Shown: in pieces, positions 1 to 5,427 of the stretch
Layout of the letters: each line of letters begins with the position of its first letter
Numbering within the stretch: the stretch's first letter is position 1
Assembly (NCBI GenBank): GCA_004299465.1
Contig: SCST01000241.1
Span: 1-5,933, forward strand
Length of the DNA: 5,933 nt
Source of the DNA: Methylovulum sp.
Lineage (GTDB): Bacteria; Pseudomonadota; Gammaproteobacteria; Methylococcales; Methylomonadaceae
Direction: 5' to 3'
Notes under the pieces: model-generated
Told to the model about the DNA's origin: nothing
The model's input: only the letters and a program-made list of their open reading frames with translations
Databases searched by the model: none
Made by a program: the position numbers and the translations under genes

Positions 1-751
1 CCGTGATAATCGCCGGCAATAAGGCATGGCTTTCGAAAGTCCAGCCGGTATGCATGGGCTTGGGAAGGTAAAACAGCGGCGCGTCATGAAAAAGCTGCCA
101 ATCGGCCGCCGGAATGGCATCTATAAGACAACTGCCGGCAAACCCGAGCATAAGCCCCAGGAACGCCGAAAATAAACGCAGGTAGCCGGACGACCAGACA
201 TTGAAAAGTATCATCGTGCCCAGCGTCAATCCGCATAACAACGCTTGCTGTTCCCAGGGCATGGCCTCGGACTTCGCTTCCAGCACCAGCTTGATGCCGT
301 AGGAACCCAAACCGAGGCCTATCAGCAATACGGCAAGTCCTGCAACCTGCACGGTAAATACGCTTCTTAAACGCTGGAAAAGAAAGGCAAAGCCTATCTG
401 CGCAAGGCCCACGACGCCGACCATGCCAAACACTGCACCCAGGCCGCCGTGGGCTTTCGCGAGCATCAAGCCGGCAAACGTCGACGAGGTTGCCTGCAAG
501 GGGCAGAAATAGCCTGAGCCGATACCGTATTTCCTGAGTGTTTGCAGCACGACGCCGAAACCTGAAGCCAGCAAGGTCGCCGAGATCAATTGCAGGGATT
601 GCTCTTGATCCAAGCCCAGGTGGCGGGCGAATAACGGCGATATGACCAGGTAAACGCCTAGAAATGACATTTGCTGCAACGCAAGAATCAGCAAAATCTG
701 TAACGGCGGCCTGTCTTCTGTCCCGTAAAGAATATTTTCCGGTTTGCGCAT
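1..751 (-). CDS. NCS2-family (xanthine/uracil-type) permease, N-terminal part, cut by window edge
   Basis: Inner-membrane transporter of the nucleobase:cation symporter-2 type (PF00860, UraA fold), which usually imports purines or pyrimidines with H+ or Na+. I translated this frame by hand; 250 residues are visible and there is no stop before the left edge, so roughly the C-terminal 40% is missing. The start MRKPENILYG is followed by a polar stretch and then hydrophobic segments at about residues 17-41, 54-71, 104-125, 131-153, 170-187 and 191-211. The TM1 region has LALQQMSFLG (family position of the conserved Gln) and the TM3 region has GSGYFCPLQATSSTFAG, like the family's Pro-containing half-helix. 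An in-frame TGA lies 15 bp before the ATG, fixing the start apart from a TTG three codons upstream; no strong Shine-Dalgarno is seen. It lies 20 bp after the carbonic anhydrase stop on the same strand, so an operon is likely. The substrate cannot be told: the second half, with the TM8/TM10 binding residues, is outside. SulP anion transporters share this fold, but the TM1/TM3 motifs favour NCS2. Confidence 0.8.
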   Translation of the reverse strand, partial: MRKPENILYGTEDRPPLQILLILALQQMSFLGVYLVISPLFARHLGLDQEQSLQLISATLLASGFGVVLQTLRKYGIGSGYFCPLQATSSTFAGLMLAKAHGGLGAVFGMVGVVGLAQIGFAFLFQRLRSVFTVQVAGLAVLLIGLGLGSYGIKLVLEAKSEAMPWEQQALLCGLTLGTMILFNVWSSGYLRLFSAFLGLMLGFAGSCLIDAIPAADWQLFHDAPLFYLPKPMHTGWTFESHALLPAIIT

Positions 752-771
752 GGCGGACAAAAATCAGCGCG

Positions 772-1473
772 TTATTCAATCACCGGCAGGAAAGCCGTGT
801 TATTTTCATCCGTAGCCCATAAATCGCCTGTTTCCAGGTCGAACCACCAACCGTGTAAGCTGAGTGTACCGGCATCCAGGCGCTCCCTGATCCACGGATA
901 ACTGCGAAGATTATCGAGCGAACCCCGTATCGCCGCACGTTCAACCAGGTATTGGTGATTCAGCAGGTTTTCGACATCCACTTCACGCACTAATCCGCCA
1001 TTATCGGTCTGCGTGCCGCCCAATTGATCGACGACATAGCGGTAACAGCCATCCATCGCTATTGAAACCCAGTCAGCGATAAAGTCACGCTGGCTTTTTT
1101 GGCCGGACAGCGTATTTAACAGCGCATGGATGCCGCCGCAATGGGCATGCCCCAAAATGACGATATGCTCAACCGCCAAATCGCGAACGGCATATTCAAT
1201 AGCCGAGCGCGCGCTGTCGTATTTGCCTTCCATGCGATAAGGTGGCACCAGGTTGGCGACATTACGCAACACAAACAAATCGCCGGGTTCGGCATCCGTC
1301 AACAAAGCAGGGTCCACGCGGGAATCGCTGCAGGCAATCAACAACACTTTCGGGCGCTGCCCATGTTCGACCAGATGCTTCATAATATCGGGGTTCAACG
1401 CATAACAGCGGTGTTGAAAACCTTTAATGCCATCGAAAAGCTTGCTTAGGGTCGGGTGAATGAATGCTTCCAT
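772..1473 (-). CDS. Beta-class carbonic anhydrase (zinc enzyme)
   Basis: Cytoplasmic enzyme interconverting CO2 and bicarbonate; bicarbonate feeds carboxylases and carbamoyl-phosphate synthesis. The 233-residue protein has the beta-class signature: ACSDSRVDP with Cys48, Asp50 and Arg52, then GHAHCGG with His109 and Cys112. Cys48, His109 and Cys112 are the expected zinc ligands, and Asp50/Arg52 the catalytic dyad. LRNVANLVPP (69-78) and SAIEYAV (90-96) are also typical of the family, as is the late GWWFDLETG strand (208-216). The length is close to the usual 210-230. No signal peptide is visible, which supports a cytoplasmic location. An in-frame TAA at 1486-1488 lies four codons before the ATG, so the start is well fixed; only a distant AAGG, about 15 nt upstream, could be a ribosome site. 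The gene is equivalent in type to E. coli can/cynT, but no cyanase genes are nearby, so I give no symbol. The permease follows after 20 bp. Confidence 0.96.
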   Translation of the reverse strand: MEAFIHPTLSKLFDGIKGFQHRCYALNPDIMKHLVEHGQRPKVLLIACSDSRVDPALLTDAEPGDLFVLRNVANLVPPYRMEGKYDSARSAIEYAVRDLAVEHIVILGHAHCGGIHALLNTLSGQKSQRDFIADWVSIAMDGCYRYVVDQLGGTQTDNGGLVREVDVENLLNHQYLVERAAIRGSLDNLRSYPWIRERLDAGTLSLHGWWFDLETGDLWATDENNTAFLPVIE

Positions 1474-1541
1474 GAAGTAGGGTTGTTACCTTGGCGTTAC
1501 TGGTGAGTGGTCGTGAATAATAACTATTCCCAGCGAAAACG

Positions 1542-1557
1542 CAAGCCGAAAGGCTTG
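1542..1557 (-). terminator. Candidate hairpin terminator after the CDPS-fusion gene
   Basis: A perfect 6-bp stem (CAAGCC/GGCTTG) with a 4-nt loop; read on the minus strand it is followed by CGTTTTCG. It lies about 95 bp after the stop of the CDPS-fusion gene and before the carbonic anhydrase start, so it could separate those two units. The stem is short and the T run has only four Ts, so termination is uncertain. On the plus strand the loop reads GAAA, a stable tetraloop. Confidence 0.35.
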
Positions 1558-1570
1558 AGGCGATCTGTCC

Positions 1571-1623
1571 AGTGCAGAGCCGGCACTAGCCGGATGTGGA
1601 TGACGCTAGCCCCGCACCTAGCG
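1571..1623. repeat. Cluster of GC-rich short inverted repeats
   Basis: Three overlapping or adjacent dyads can be read here. AGTGC (1571-1575) pairs with GCACT (1583-1587). CCGGC (1580-1584) pairs with GCCGG (1589-1593) across a 4-nt loop. CGCTAG (1604-1609) pairs with CTAGCG (1618-1623). The first two exclude each other. This dense secondary structure between the CDPS-fusion gene and the carbonic anhydrase resembles a REP-like or transcript-3'-end element. No coding sequence is supported here, and I do not recognise a named repeat family. Confidence 0.45.
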
Positions 1624-1652
1624 GCTTCTGGCCAGCCTGCCCAAACCGTCCA

Positions 1653-2822
1653 TCAACGGCGCTTCAGCCGGAGATTCACACTGACCAGCCGGTTAAATTC
1701 TTGCGGCGCTCCGGGATGTTGTCCCTGGCACAGTTCCTCCATGATCGTCAATGCTCCCGGATAGACAAAGACCAAAACACCCTGCTGAATTAACAGCACC
1801 GTGATGGCCATTTCTTCGAGCAGGTAGTTGCACGACAAACGCCGGCAATAATCGAGACGCTCAGGGTTCTGTTGAAAACGGTTGCCGACAAAACCCTGTG
1901 CAAATAACCTTACCGACGCGTTAAATTTTTCATTCTCGTCGAATAATCGGCATAACCATTGATGATAAAAATGATAGCGCTCCGTCTTTTGCAGTTCCGC
2001 AGTGCTGATGACATGGAACTGGCATTCGCCCTGATGCCGGTTAAAAATACCGGCATCGCCGTCAATAATCTCCCGCCCCATTCTCAAGGCCCGGTTTGCC
2101 GCATATTGGACCGGCGTACCGTTAATTTCCAGGGTAAGCCTGTGTATGCCGTCGCCGATCAACACACTGCATTCAGAAAAATGCCGGCTGATCCATTCCG
2201 CCATACCTGCCAGCTTGATCGGCGTGAAACTCGGGTTCTGGAGACTAAAACCCAGCATGCAGTGTCCTGATTGCTGCAAAGCGCCAAGCTTGTCCGGAGG
2301 AAATACCTGGGTGACTTGAATCTTGTATTTGGCAATCGTCGCAACCTCTATGCAGGCCATCGGTTCTGCAACGGCAATAAAATCATTAAGCGGCATTTTG
2401 ATGCGGTTGGCCTGGTTCTGGATGCAGAAATTAATGTCCTGGAACGACAAGATTTCGTGCGAATAAAACACACGCATATCGGGATGAAAGTGCTGGAAAG
2501 GAAGCAAGGTATCCATTTCCCCCTCTGGAAACCATTGCTGCGCCTGTTGCTTGCCGACAAATTCGATACGGCTTGTACCCCATATTTTTTTCAGCGAATC
2601 CAGGTCAATTCTGCGCGTTGCTGGAACAATAATCATCGCGACTTCGGTATGGTCATCATGGACGATATTGACCAGCACCGATTCAATCAGTGTTCTTTCC
2701 AGTGCGTATTCGCAGCCTTGTATCTTTTCAGAACAATAAGCATTGGAATAAGCCAGGTAAATGTAATGGGCCTGTTTGCTGTCCAGAAATTCCCTGACCT
2801 GCTGTACTTGTGTGCAATTCAT
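1653..2822 (-). CDS. YbaK-like aminoacyl-tRNA editing domain fused to a tRNA-dependent cyclodipeptide synthase
   Basis: Predicted soluble enzyme that condenses two aminoacyl-tRNAs into a cyclic dipeptide (2,5-diketopiperazine). Residues 1-155 resemble the YbaK/ProX editing superfamily (PF04073): VREFLDSKQAHYIYL, a central SVLVNI...VAMIIVPATRRIDLDSL block, LLPF at 106-109, and a closing IKMPLNDFIAVAEP. Residues about 188-389 align by eye with CDPSs such as AlbC. GFSLQN supplies the predicted nucleophile Ser193 (AlbC Ser37) and Asn196 (Asn40); CNYLLEE supplies Tyr333 and Glu337 (Tyr178, Glu182); VFVYPG supplies Tyr354-Pro355 (Tyr202-His203 in AlbC). STAELQKTERYHFYHQW matches the family's SLSELQETPEY region. 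The Arg/Lys-rich C-terminus (RLKRR) and NRALRMGR could contact tRNA. An in-frame TAG at 2838-2840 lies six codons upstream, and an AGG sits 5 nt before the ATG, fixing the start. There is no frameshift. In the editing domain, the positions of YbaK Lys46 and the Gly of GxxxP appear to be Glu47 and Asp104, so deacylation may be lost. No oxidase, P450 or methyltransferase for tailoring lies in the window. The CDPS call is firm, the editing-domain call fairly firm, and the product is unknown. Confidence 0.86.
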   Translation of the reverse strand: MNCTQVQQVREFLDSKQAHYIYLAYSNAYCSEKIQGCEYALERTLIESVLVNIVHDDHTEVAMIIVPATRRIDLDSLKKIWGTSRIEFVGKQQAQQWFPEGEMDTLLPFQHFHPDMRVFYSHEILSFQDINFCIQNQANRIKMPLNDFIAVAEPMACIEVATIAKYKIQVTQVFPPDKLGALQQSGHCMLGFSLQNPSFTPIKLAGMAEWISRHFSECSVLIGDGIHRLTLEINGTPVQYAANRALRMGREIIDGDAGIFNRHQGECQFHVISTAELQKTERYHFYHQWLCRLFDENEKFNASVRLFAQGFVGNRFQQNPERLDYCRRLSCNYLLEEMAITVLLIQQGVLVFVYPGALTIMEELCQGQHPGAPQEFNRLVSVNLRLKRR

Positions 2823-3021
2823 AATAACCTGATGCTGCTAAAGATAGGGGCGATGTCCCGCCGCGCGTGTTAATTCAAGGCACGCGAAAACCGGAAGGGT
2901 ATTCATATAGAGACGGATATGGGGGGATTAATGCTTGACTGGCTGGTACTGTGCGCAATTAAGCGATCAAGCCAAGCCCGCAGGCAACACTTGAGCTCCG
3001 TGATATTAAATAAGTTATGTG

Positions 3022-3091
3022 TGTTTCATAAGTGCTTGCCGAACTCATTTAACGAAGACTGACCATTTCTAGTGCAAGCACTTATGAAACA
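3022..3091. repeat. Perfect 18-bp inverted repeat with 34-bp spacer
   Basis: TGTTTCATAAGTGCTTGC (3022-3039) is the exact reverse complement of 3074-3091. The arms are 52 bp apart centre to centre, close to five helical turns, so two copies of an operator on the same DNA face are possible. Transcribed, it would form an 18-bp stem with a 34-nt loop. The second arm also contains a small internal dyad with its flank (AGTGC-AA-GCACT, 3071-3082). It lies about 200 bp before both flanking starts. Its role is unknown: operator pair, RNA hairpin or remnant of a small mobile element. Confidence 0.9.
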
Positions 3092-3243
3092 ATTAATATT
3101 GTCCTTGTACGGCATTTTTCTTAACTGTGATACTGGGGGATTAACGGGTTTATTCTCTCATCACTTGGAGAATCATGCCAGCGCGATAATATTCCGGGCG
3201 GGGCCTGCAGATTTTTCTTGCCGATACTTCAAAATACGCCGCA

Positions 3244-3252
3244 TGCTAAAAT
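3244..3252 (+). promoter_or_regulatory. rep: Candidate extended -10 promoter for rep
   Basis: TGCTAAAAT matches an extended -10 element (TG-N-TAAAAT, one mismatch from TATAAT). It lies 36 bp before the rep start codon, which would give a leader of roughly 30 nt. No well-spaced -35 is present: TTGCCG at 3218-3223 is 23 bp away, too far. Extended -10 promoters can work without a good -35, so the call is reasonable but tentative. Confidence 0.4.
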
Positions 3253-3288
3253 ATGCCGGAAGCAAGTCCCCCATCGCCATAATCATTC

Positions 3289-5292
3289 ATGTCCAAACTG
3301 AACTCACAACAACAGGCAGCCGTTAAAGCCATCGACCATCCTTTATTAGTGCTGGCCGGGGCAGGCAGCGGCAAAACGCGCGTCATTACCGAAAAAATCG
3401 CTTACCTGGTTAAACAGGGACTGCCGGCGCGGCATATCGCGGCCGTCACCTTTACCAACAAGGCTGCGCGGGAAATGAAAAGCCGGGTGTCGAAATTGCT
3501 GGATAGCCAATTGATACGCGGCTTGCGTGTTTCGACCTTTCATTCCTTAGGGCTTGAAATCCTGCGCAAGGAACATAAAACCCTGGGCTATAAGGCGGCC
3601 ATCACGTTGTTCGACGAACAGGACAAGCAGGCTTTATTAAAAAACCTGATCAGCCACAGCGTAAACCAGTACGATGACGACCAGCTTGAGCGCTATGCGC
3701 AGCAAATCGGGCAATGGAAAAATGCCTTTGTCACGCCGGAACAAGCCGTGTCGGCAGCGGCCACCGACCAGTATCCCGCCGCGATACTCTACGCCGATTA
3801 TGCCCGCAGTTTAAAAGCCTACAACGCCGTCGATTTCGACGACCTGATTTTAATGCCCGTGTTGCTGTTCCAGCAGTATCCGGCGGTTCTCGAAAAATGG
3901 CAAAACAAGATCCGCTATTTGCTGGTCGATGAATACCAGGACACTAACGTCACGCAGTATCAATTGGTCAGGTTGCTCGCCGGCAATTTGGGGCGCTTTA
4001 CCGTGGTCGGCGATGACGACCAGTCGATTTATGCGTGGCGCGGGGCTTCCCCGCAAAACCTCGCGCAATTGCAAAAAGACTACGCGCGCCTCCAGGTGAT
4101 CAAACTGGAGCAGAATTACCGCTCGACCGGGCGCATACTGAAAGTCGCGAACCACCTGATCGCGAACAACCCCCATGCCTTCGAAAAAAAGCTCTGGAGC
4201 GAATTGGGCTACGGCGACCCGTTGCGCGTGTTAAGCCATAAAGACGAGCAGGTTGAAGCCCAGCAAATCGTCTCGGAAATCATCCACCACAAGTTCAGGA
4301 CGGGCAGCCGTTACCAGGACTATGCGATTTTATACCGCGGCAACCACCAGTCGCGGCTGTTCGAAAAAAGCTTTCGCGAAAACAATATCCCGTATTTTAT
4401 CAGCGGCAGCACGTCGTTTTTTGCCTATTCCGAGATCAAGGATGTCTTGGCTTACCTGCGCCTGTTCGTCAACCCGGACGACGACGCCGCCTTTTTACGC
4501 ATCATCAATACGCCCCGGCGCGAAATCGGCCCGACGACGCTGGAAAAACTCGGCGCTTACGCCAATGACCGGCATATCAGCCTGTTTGCCGCCAGCACGG
4601 AATTAGGGCTGGGGCAAAAGCTGTCCGAAAAATCGGCGCAACGCCTGGGTAATTTCCATGATTGGGTGATCGATACCGCAGACCGTATCGAACGCGGCGA
4701 TACTTTCGCCGTTATCGAGCAAATGATAGCCCAGATCGGTTATGAGCAATGGCTGCGCGAAAACAGCAAGACCAAGGAATCGGCCGAACGCAAGATGAAG
4801 AACGTTTATGAGTTGATAGAATGGCTGAAGCGCATTGCCGATAAAGAGACTACCGGCGAAAAGCCGCTCGCCGAAATCGTCGCCAAAATCATGCTGATGG
4901 ATATACTGGAACGCAACCAGGAAGAAGAGGTCAATGACCAGGTCAGCCTGATGACATTGCATGCGGCGAAAGGCCTGGAATTTCCGCATGTGTTCCTGAT
5001 CGGCATGGAAGAAAACATCCTGCCGCATCAAAACAGCGTAGAAACCGGCGCAATAGAAGAAGAGCGTCGTCTCGCCTACGTCGGCATCACCCGCGCCCAA
5101 CGCAGCTTAACCTTTAGTTACTGCACGCACCGTAAACGCTACGGCGAAGTCAGCGAATGCGAACCCAGCCGGTTTTTAAGCGAATTGCCGGAAGCGGATT
5201 TGGAATGGGTGAACAAAAAACAACTGCCACCTGAAGTGGTAAAAGAACGCGGCAAAGCCAATATAGCCAGCCTGAGAACAATGTTATCGTAA
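3289..5292 (+). CDS. rep: ATP-dependent DNA helicase Rep (SF1A, 3'-5')
   Basis: Accessory replicative helicase that moves 3'-5' on single-stranded DNA, clears protein roadblocks ahead of the fork and helps restart replication. All SF1A motifs are visible in order: Q motif (LNSQQQAAV, 4-12), Walker A AGAGSGKT (23-30), Ia TFTNKAAREMKSR (54-66), Walker B DEYQD (214-218), III VVGDDDQSIYAWRGA (239-253), IV LEQNYRS (273-279), V MTLHAAKGLEF (555-565) and VI YVGITRAQ (597-604). The GDDDQSIYAWRGA form and the LIANNPHAFEKKLWSELGYG stretch (290-309) match Rep rather than UvrD or PcrA. At 667 residues it is almost the length of E. coli Rep (673). An in-frame TAA at 3280-3282, three codons before the ATG, fixes the start, although no clear Shine-Dalgarno precedes it. 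The short C-terminal tail, ending IASLRTMLS, corresponds to the region that binds the replicative helicase DnaB in E. coli, so that contact is possible. The gene is intact and appears monocistronic. Confidence 0.98.
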   Translation: MSKLNSQQQAAVKAIDHPLLVLAGAGSGKTRVITEKIAYLVKQGLPARHIAAVTFTNKAAREMKSRVSKLLDSQLIRGLRVSTFHSLGLEILRKEHKTLGYKAAITLFDEQDKQALLKNLISHSVNQYDDDQLERYAQQIGQWKNAFVTPEQAVSAAATDQYPAAILYADYARSLKAYNAVDFDDLILMPVLLFQQYPAVLEKWQNKIRYLLVDEYQDTNVTQYQLVRLLAGNLGRFTVVGDDDQSIYAWRGASPQNLAQLQKDYARLQVIKLEQNYRSTGRILKVANHLIANNPHAFEKKLWSELGYGDPLRVLSHKDEQVEAQQIVSEIIHHKFRTGSRYQDYAILYRGNHQSRLFEKSFRENNIPYFISGSTSFFAYSEIKDVLAYLRLFVNPDDDAAFLRIINTPRREIGPTTLEKLGAYANDRHISLFAASTELGLGQKLSEKSAQRLGNFHDWVIDTADRIERGDTFAVIEQMIAQIGYEQWLRENSKTKESAERKMKNVYELIEWLKRIADKETTGEKPLAEIVAKIMLMDILERNQEEEVNDQVSLMTLHAAKGLEFPHVFLIGMEENILPHQNSVETGAIEEERRLAYVGITRAQRSLTFSYCTHRKRYGEVSECEPSRFLSELPEADLEWVNKKQLPPEVVKERGKANIASLRTMLS

Positions 5293-5309
5293 TTTTTGCG
5301 CGTTGCGGG

Positions 5310-5315
5310 TATAAT
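5310..5315 (+). promoter_or_regulatory. -10 element of the tRNA-Arg promoter
   Basis: An exact TATAAT lies 10 bp before the first base of the tRNA, which would give a leader of only about 4 nt. It is followed by the GC-rich stretch GCCCGGC, the kind of discriminator that makes stable-RNA promoters sensitive to ppGpp. The expected -35 position (about 5287-5292) overlaps the last codons and stop of rep and is a poor match. The tRNA therefore probably has its own promoter partly embedded in the end of rep. Confidence 0.7.
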
Positions 5316-5325
5316 GCCCGGCTTC

Positions 5326-5402
5326 GCGCCCGTAGCTCAGCTGGATAGAGCGCAGCCCTCCGGAGGCTGAGGTCAGAGGTTCGAATCCTCTCGGGCGCGC
5401 CA
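5326..5402 (+). tRNA. tRNA-Arg, anticodon CCG
   Basis: A complete 77-nt cloverleaf. The acceptor stem GCGCCCG (5326-5332) pairs with CGGGCGC (5392-5398). The D arm is GCTC/GAGC and the anticodon stem is CAGCC/GGCTG around loop CTCCGGA. The T arm is AGAGG-TTCGAAT-CCTCT. The anticodon at 5360-5362 is CCG, which reads the arginine codon CGG. The discriminator is G (5399) and the 3' CCA is encoded (5400-5402). It lies 33 bp after rep and faces a convergent AT-rich gene ending 13 bp away, so its 3' end is a candidate island attachment site. Confidence 0.97.
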
Positions 5403-5412
5403 TTTCCGCTTT

Positions 5413-5427
5413 AAGCTATATCAGCTT
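5413..5427. terminator. Weak hairpin between tRNA-Arg and the convergent DUF3732 gene
   Basis: AAGCT (5413-5417) and AGCTT (5423-5427) form a 5-bp stem with a 5-nt loop. It is flanked by TTTTC on the plus strand and AAAG sequence on the other. It lies between the tRNA and the convergent gene, overlapping that gene's stop codon, which is where a two-way terminator would be expected. The stem is short and AT-rich, so the support is mainly positional. Confidence 0.3.

Larger units (their letters stand above)
2823..3288. other. Divergent intergenic region between the CDPS-fusion gene and rep
   Basis: This 466-bp stretch separates two divergently transcribed genes and so should hold both promoters. 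It contains a long perfect inverted repeat (3022-3091) and a candidate extended -10 element for rep (3244-3252), listed separately. For the minus-strand gene the only thing I see is a loose TATATG (2904-2909) about 80 bp before its start, too weak to call. A TTGACT at 2935-2940 resembles a plus-strand -35 but lacks a convincing -10. Open frames here have no family-like sequence, so I see no gene. Confidence 0.7.

Noticed and set aside
84..779. A 231-codon minus-strand open frame
   Set aside because: Its translation is rich in Arg and Cys and has no family-like motif. The frame beginning at 751 on the same strand gives a clean NCS2 membrane protein instead, and it stays open to the window edge.
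2271..2873. A 200-codon plus-strand open frame opposite the CDPS fusion
   Set aside because: It is antisense to a well-supported gene and has no recognisable domain; it is best explained as a shadow frame.
1571..3082. AGTGC/GCACT dyads in both intergenic regions (1571-1587 and 3071-3082)
   Set aside because: A 5-bp arm is too short to claim a shared operator, and the spacers differ (7 nt against 2 nt).
2922..3144. Direct repeat GGGGGATTAA at 2922-2931 and 3135-3144
   Set aside because: It is only 10 bp with no extension, and could be chance in an intergenic region of this size.
3072..3326. An 84-codon plus-strand open frame starting near the inverted repeat
   Set aside because: It overlaps the start of rep in another frame and shows no protein-like composition or convincing ribosome site.
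4603..5100. A 165-codon minus-strand open frame inside rep
   Set aside because: It lies entirely opposite conserved helicase motifs, including V and most of VI, and has no family resemblance.
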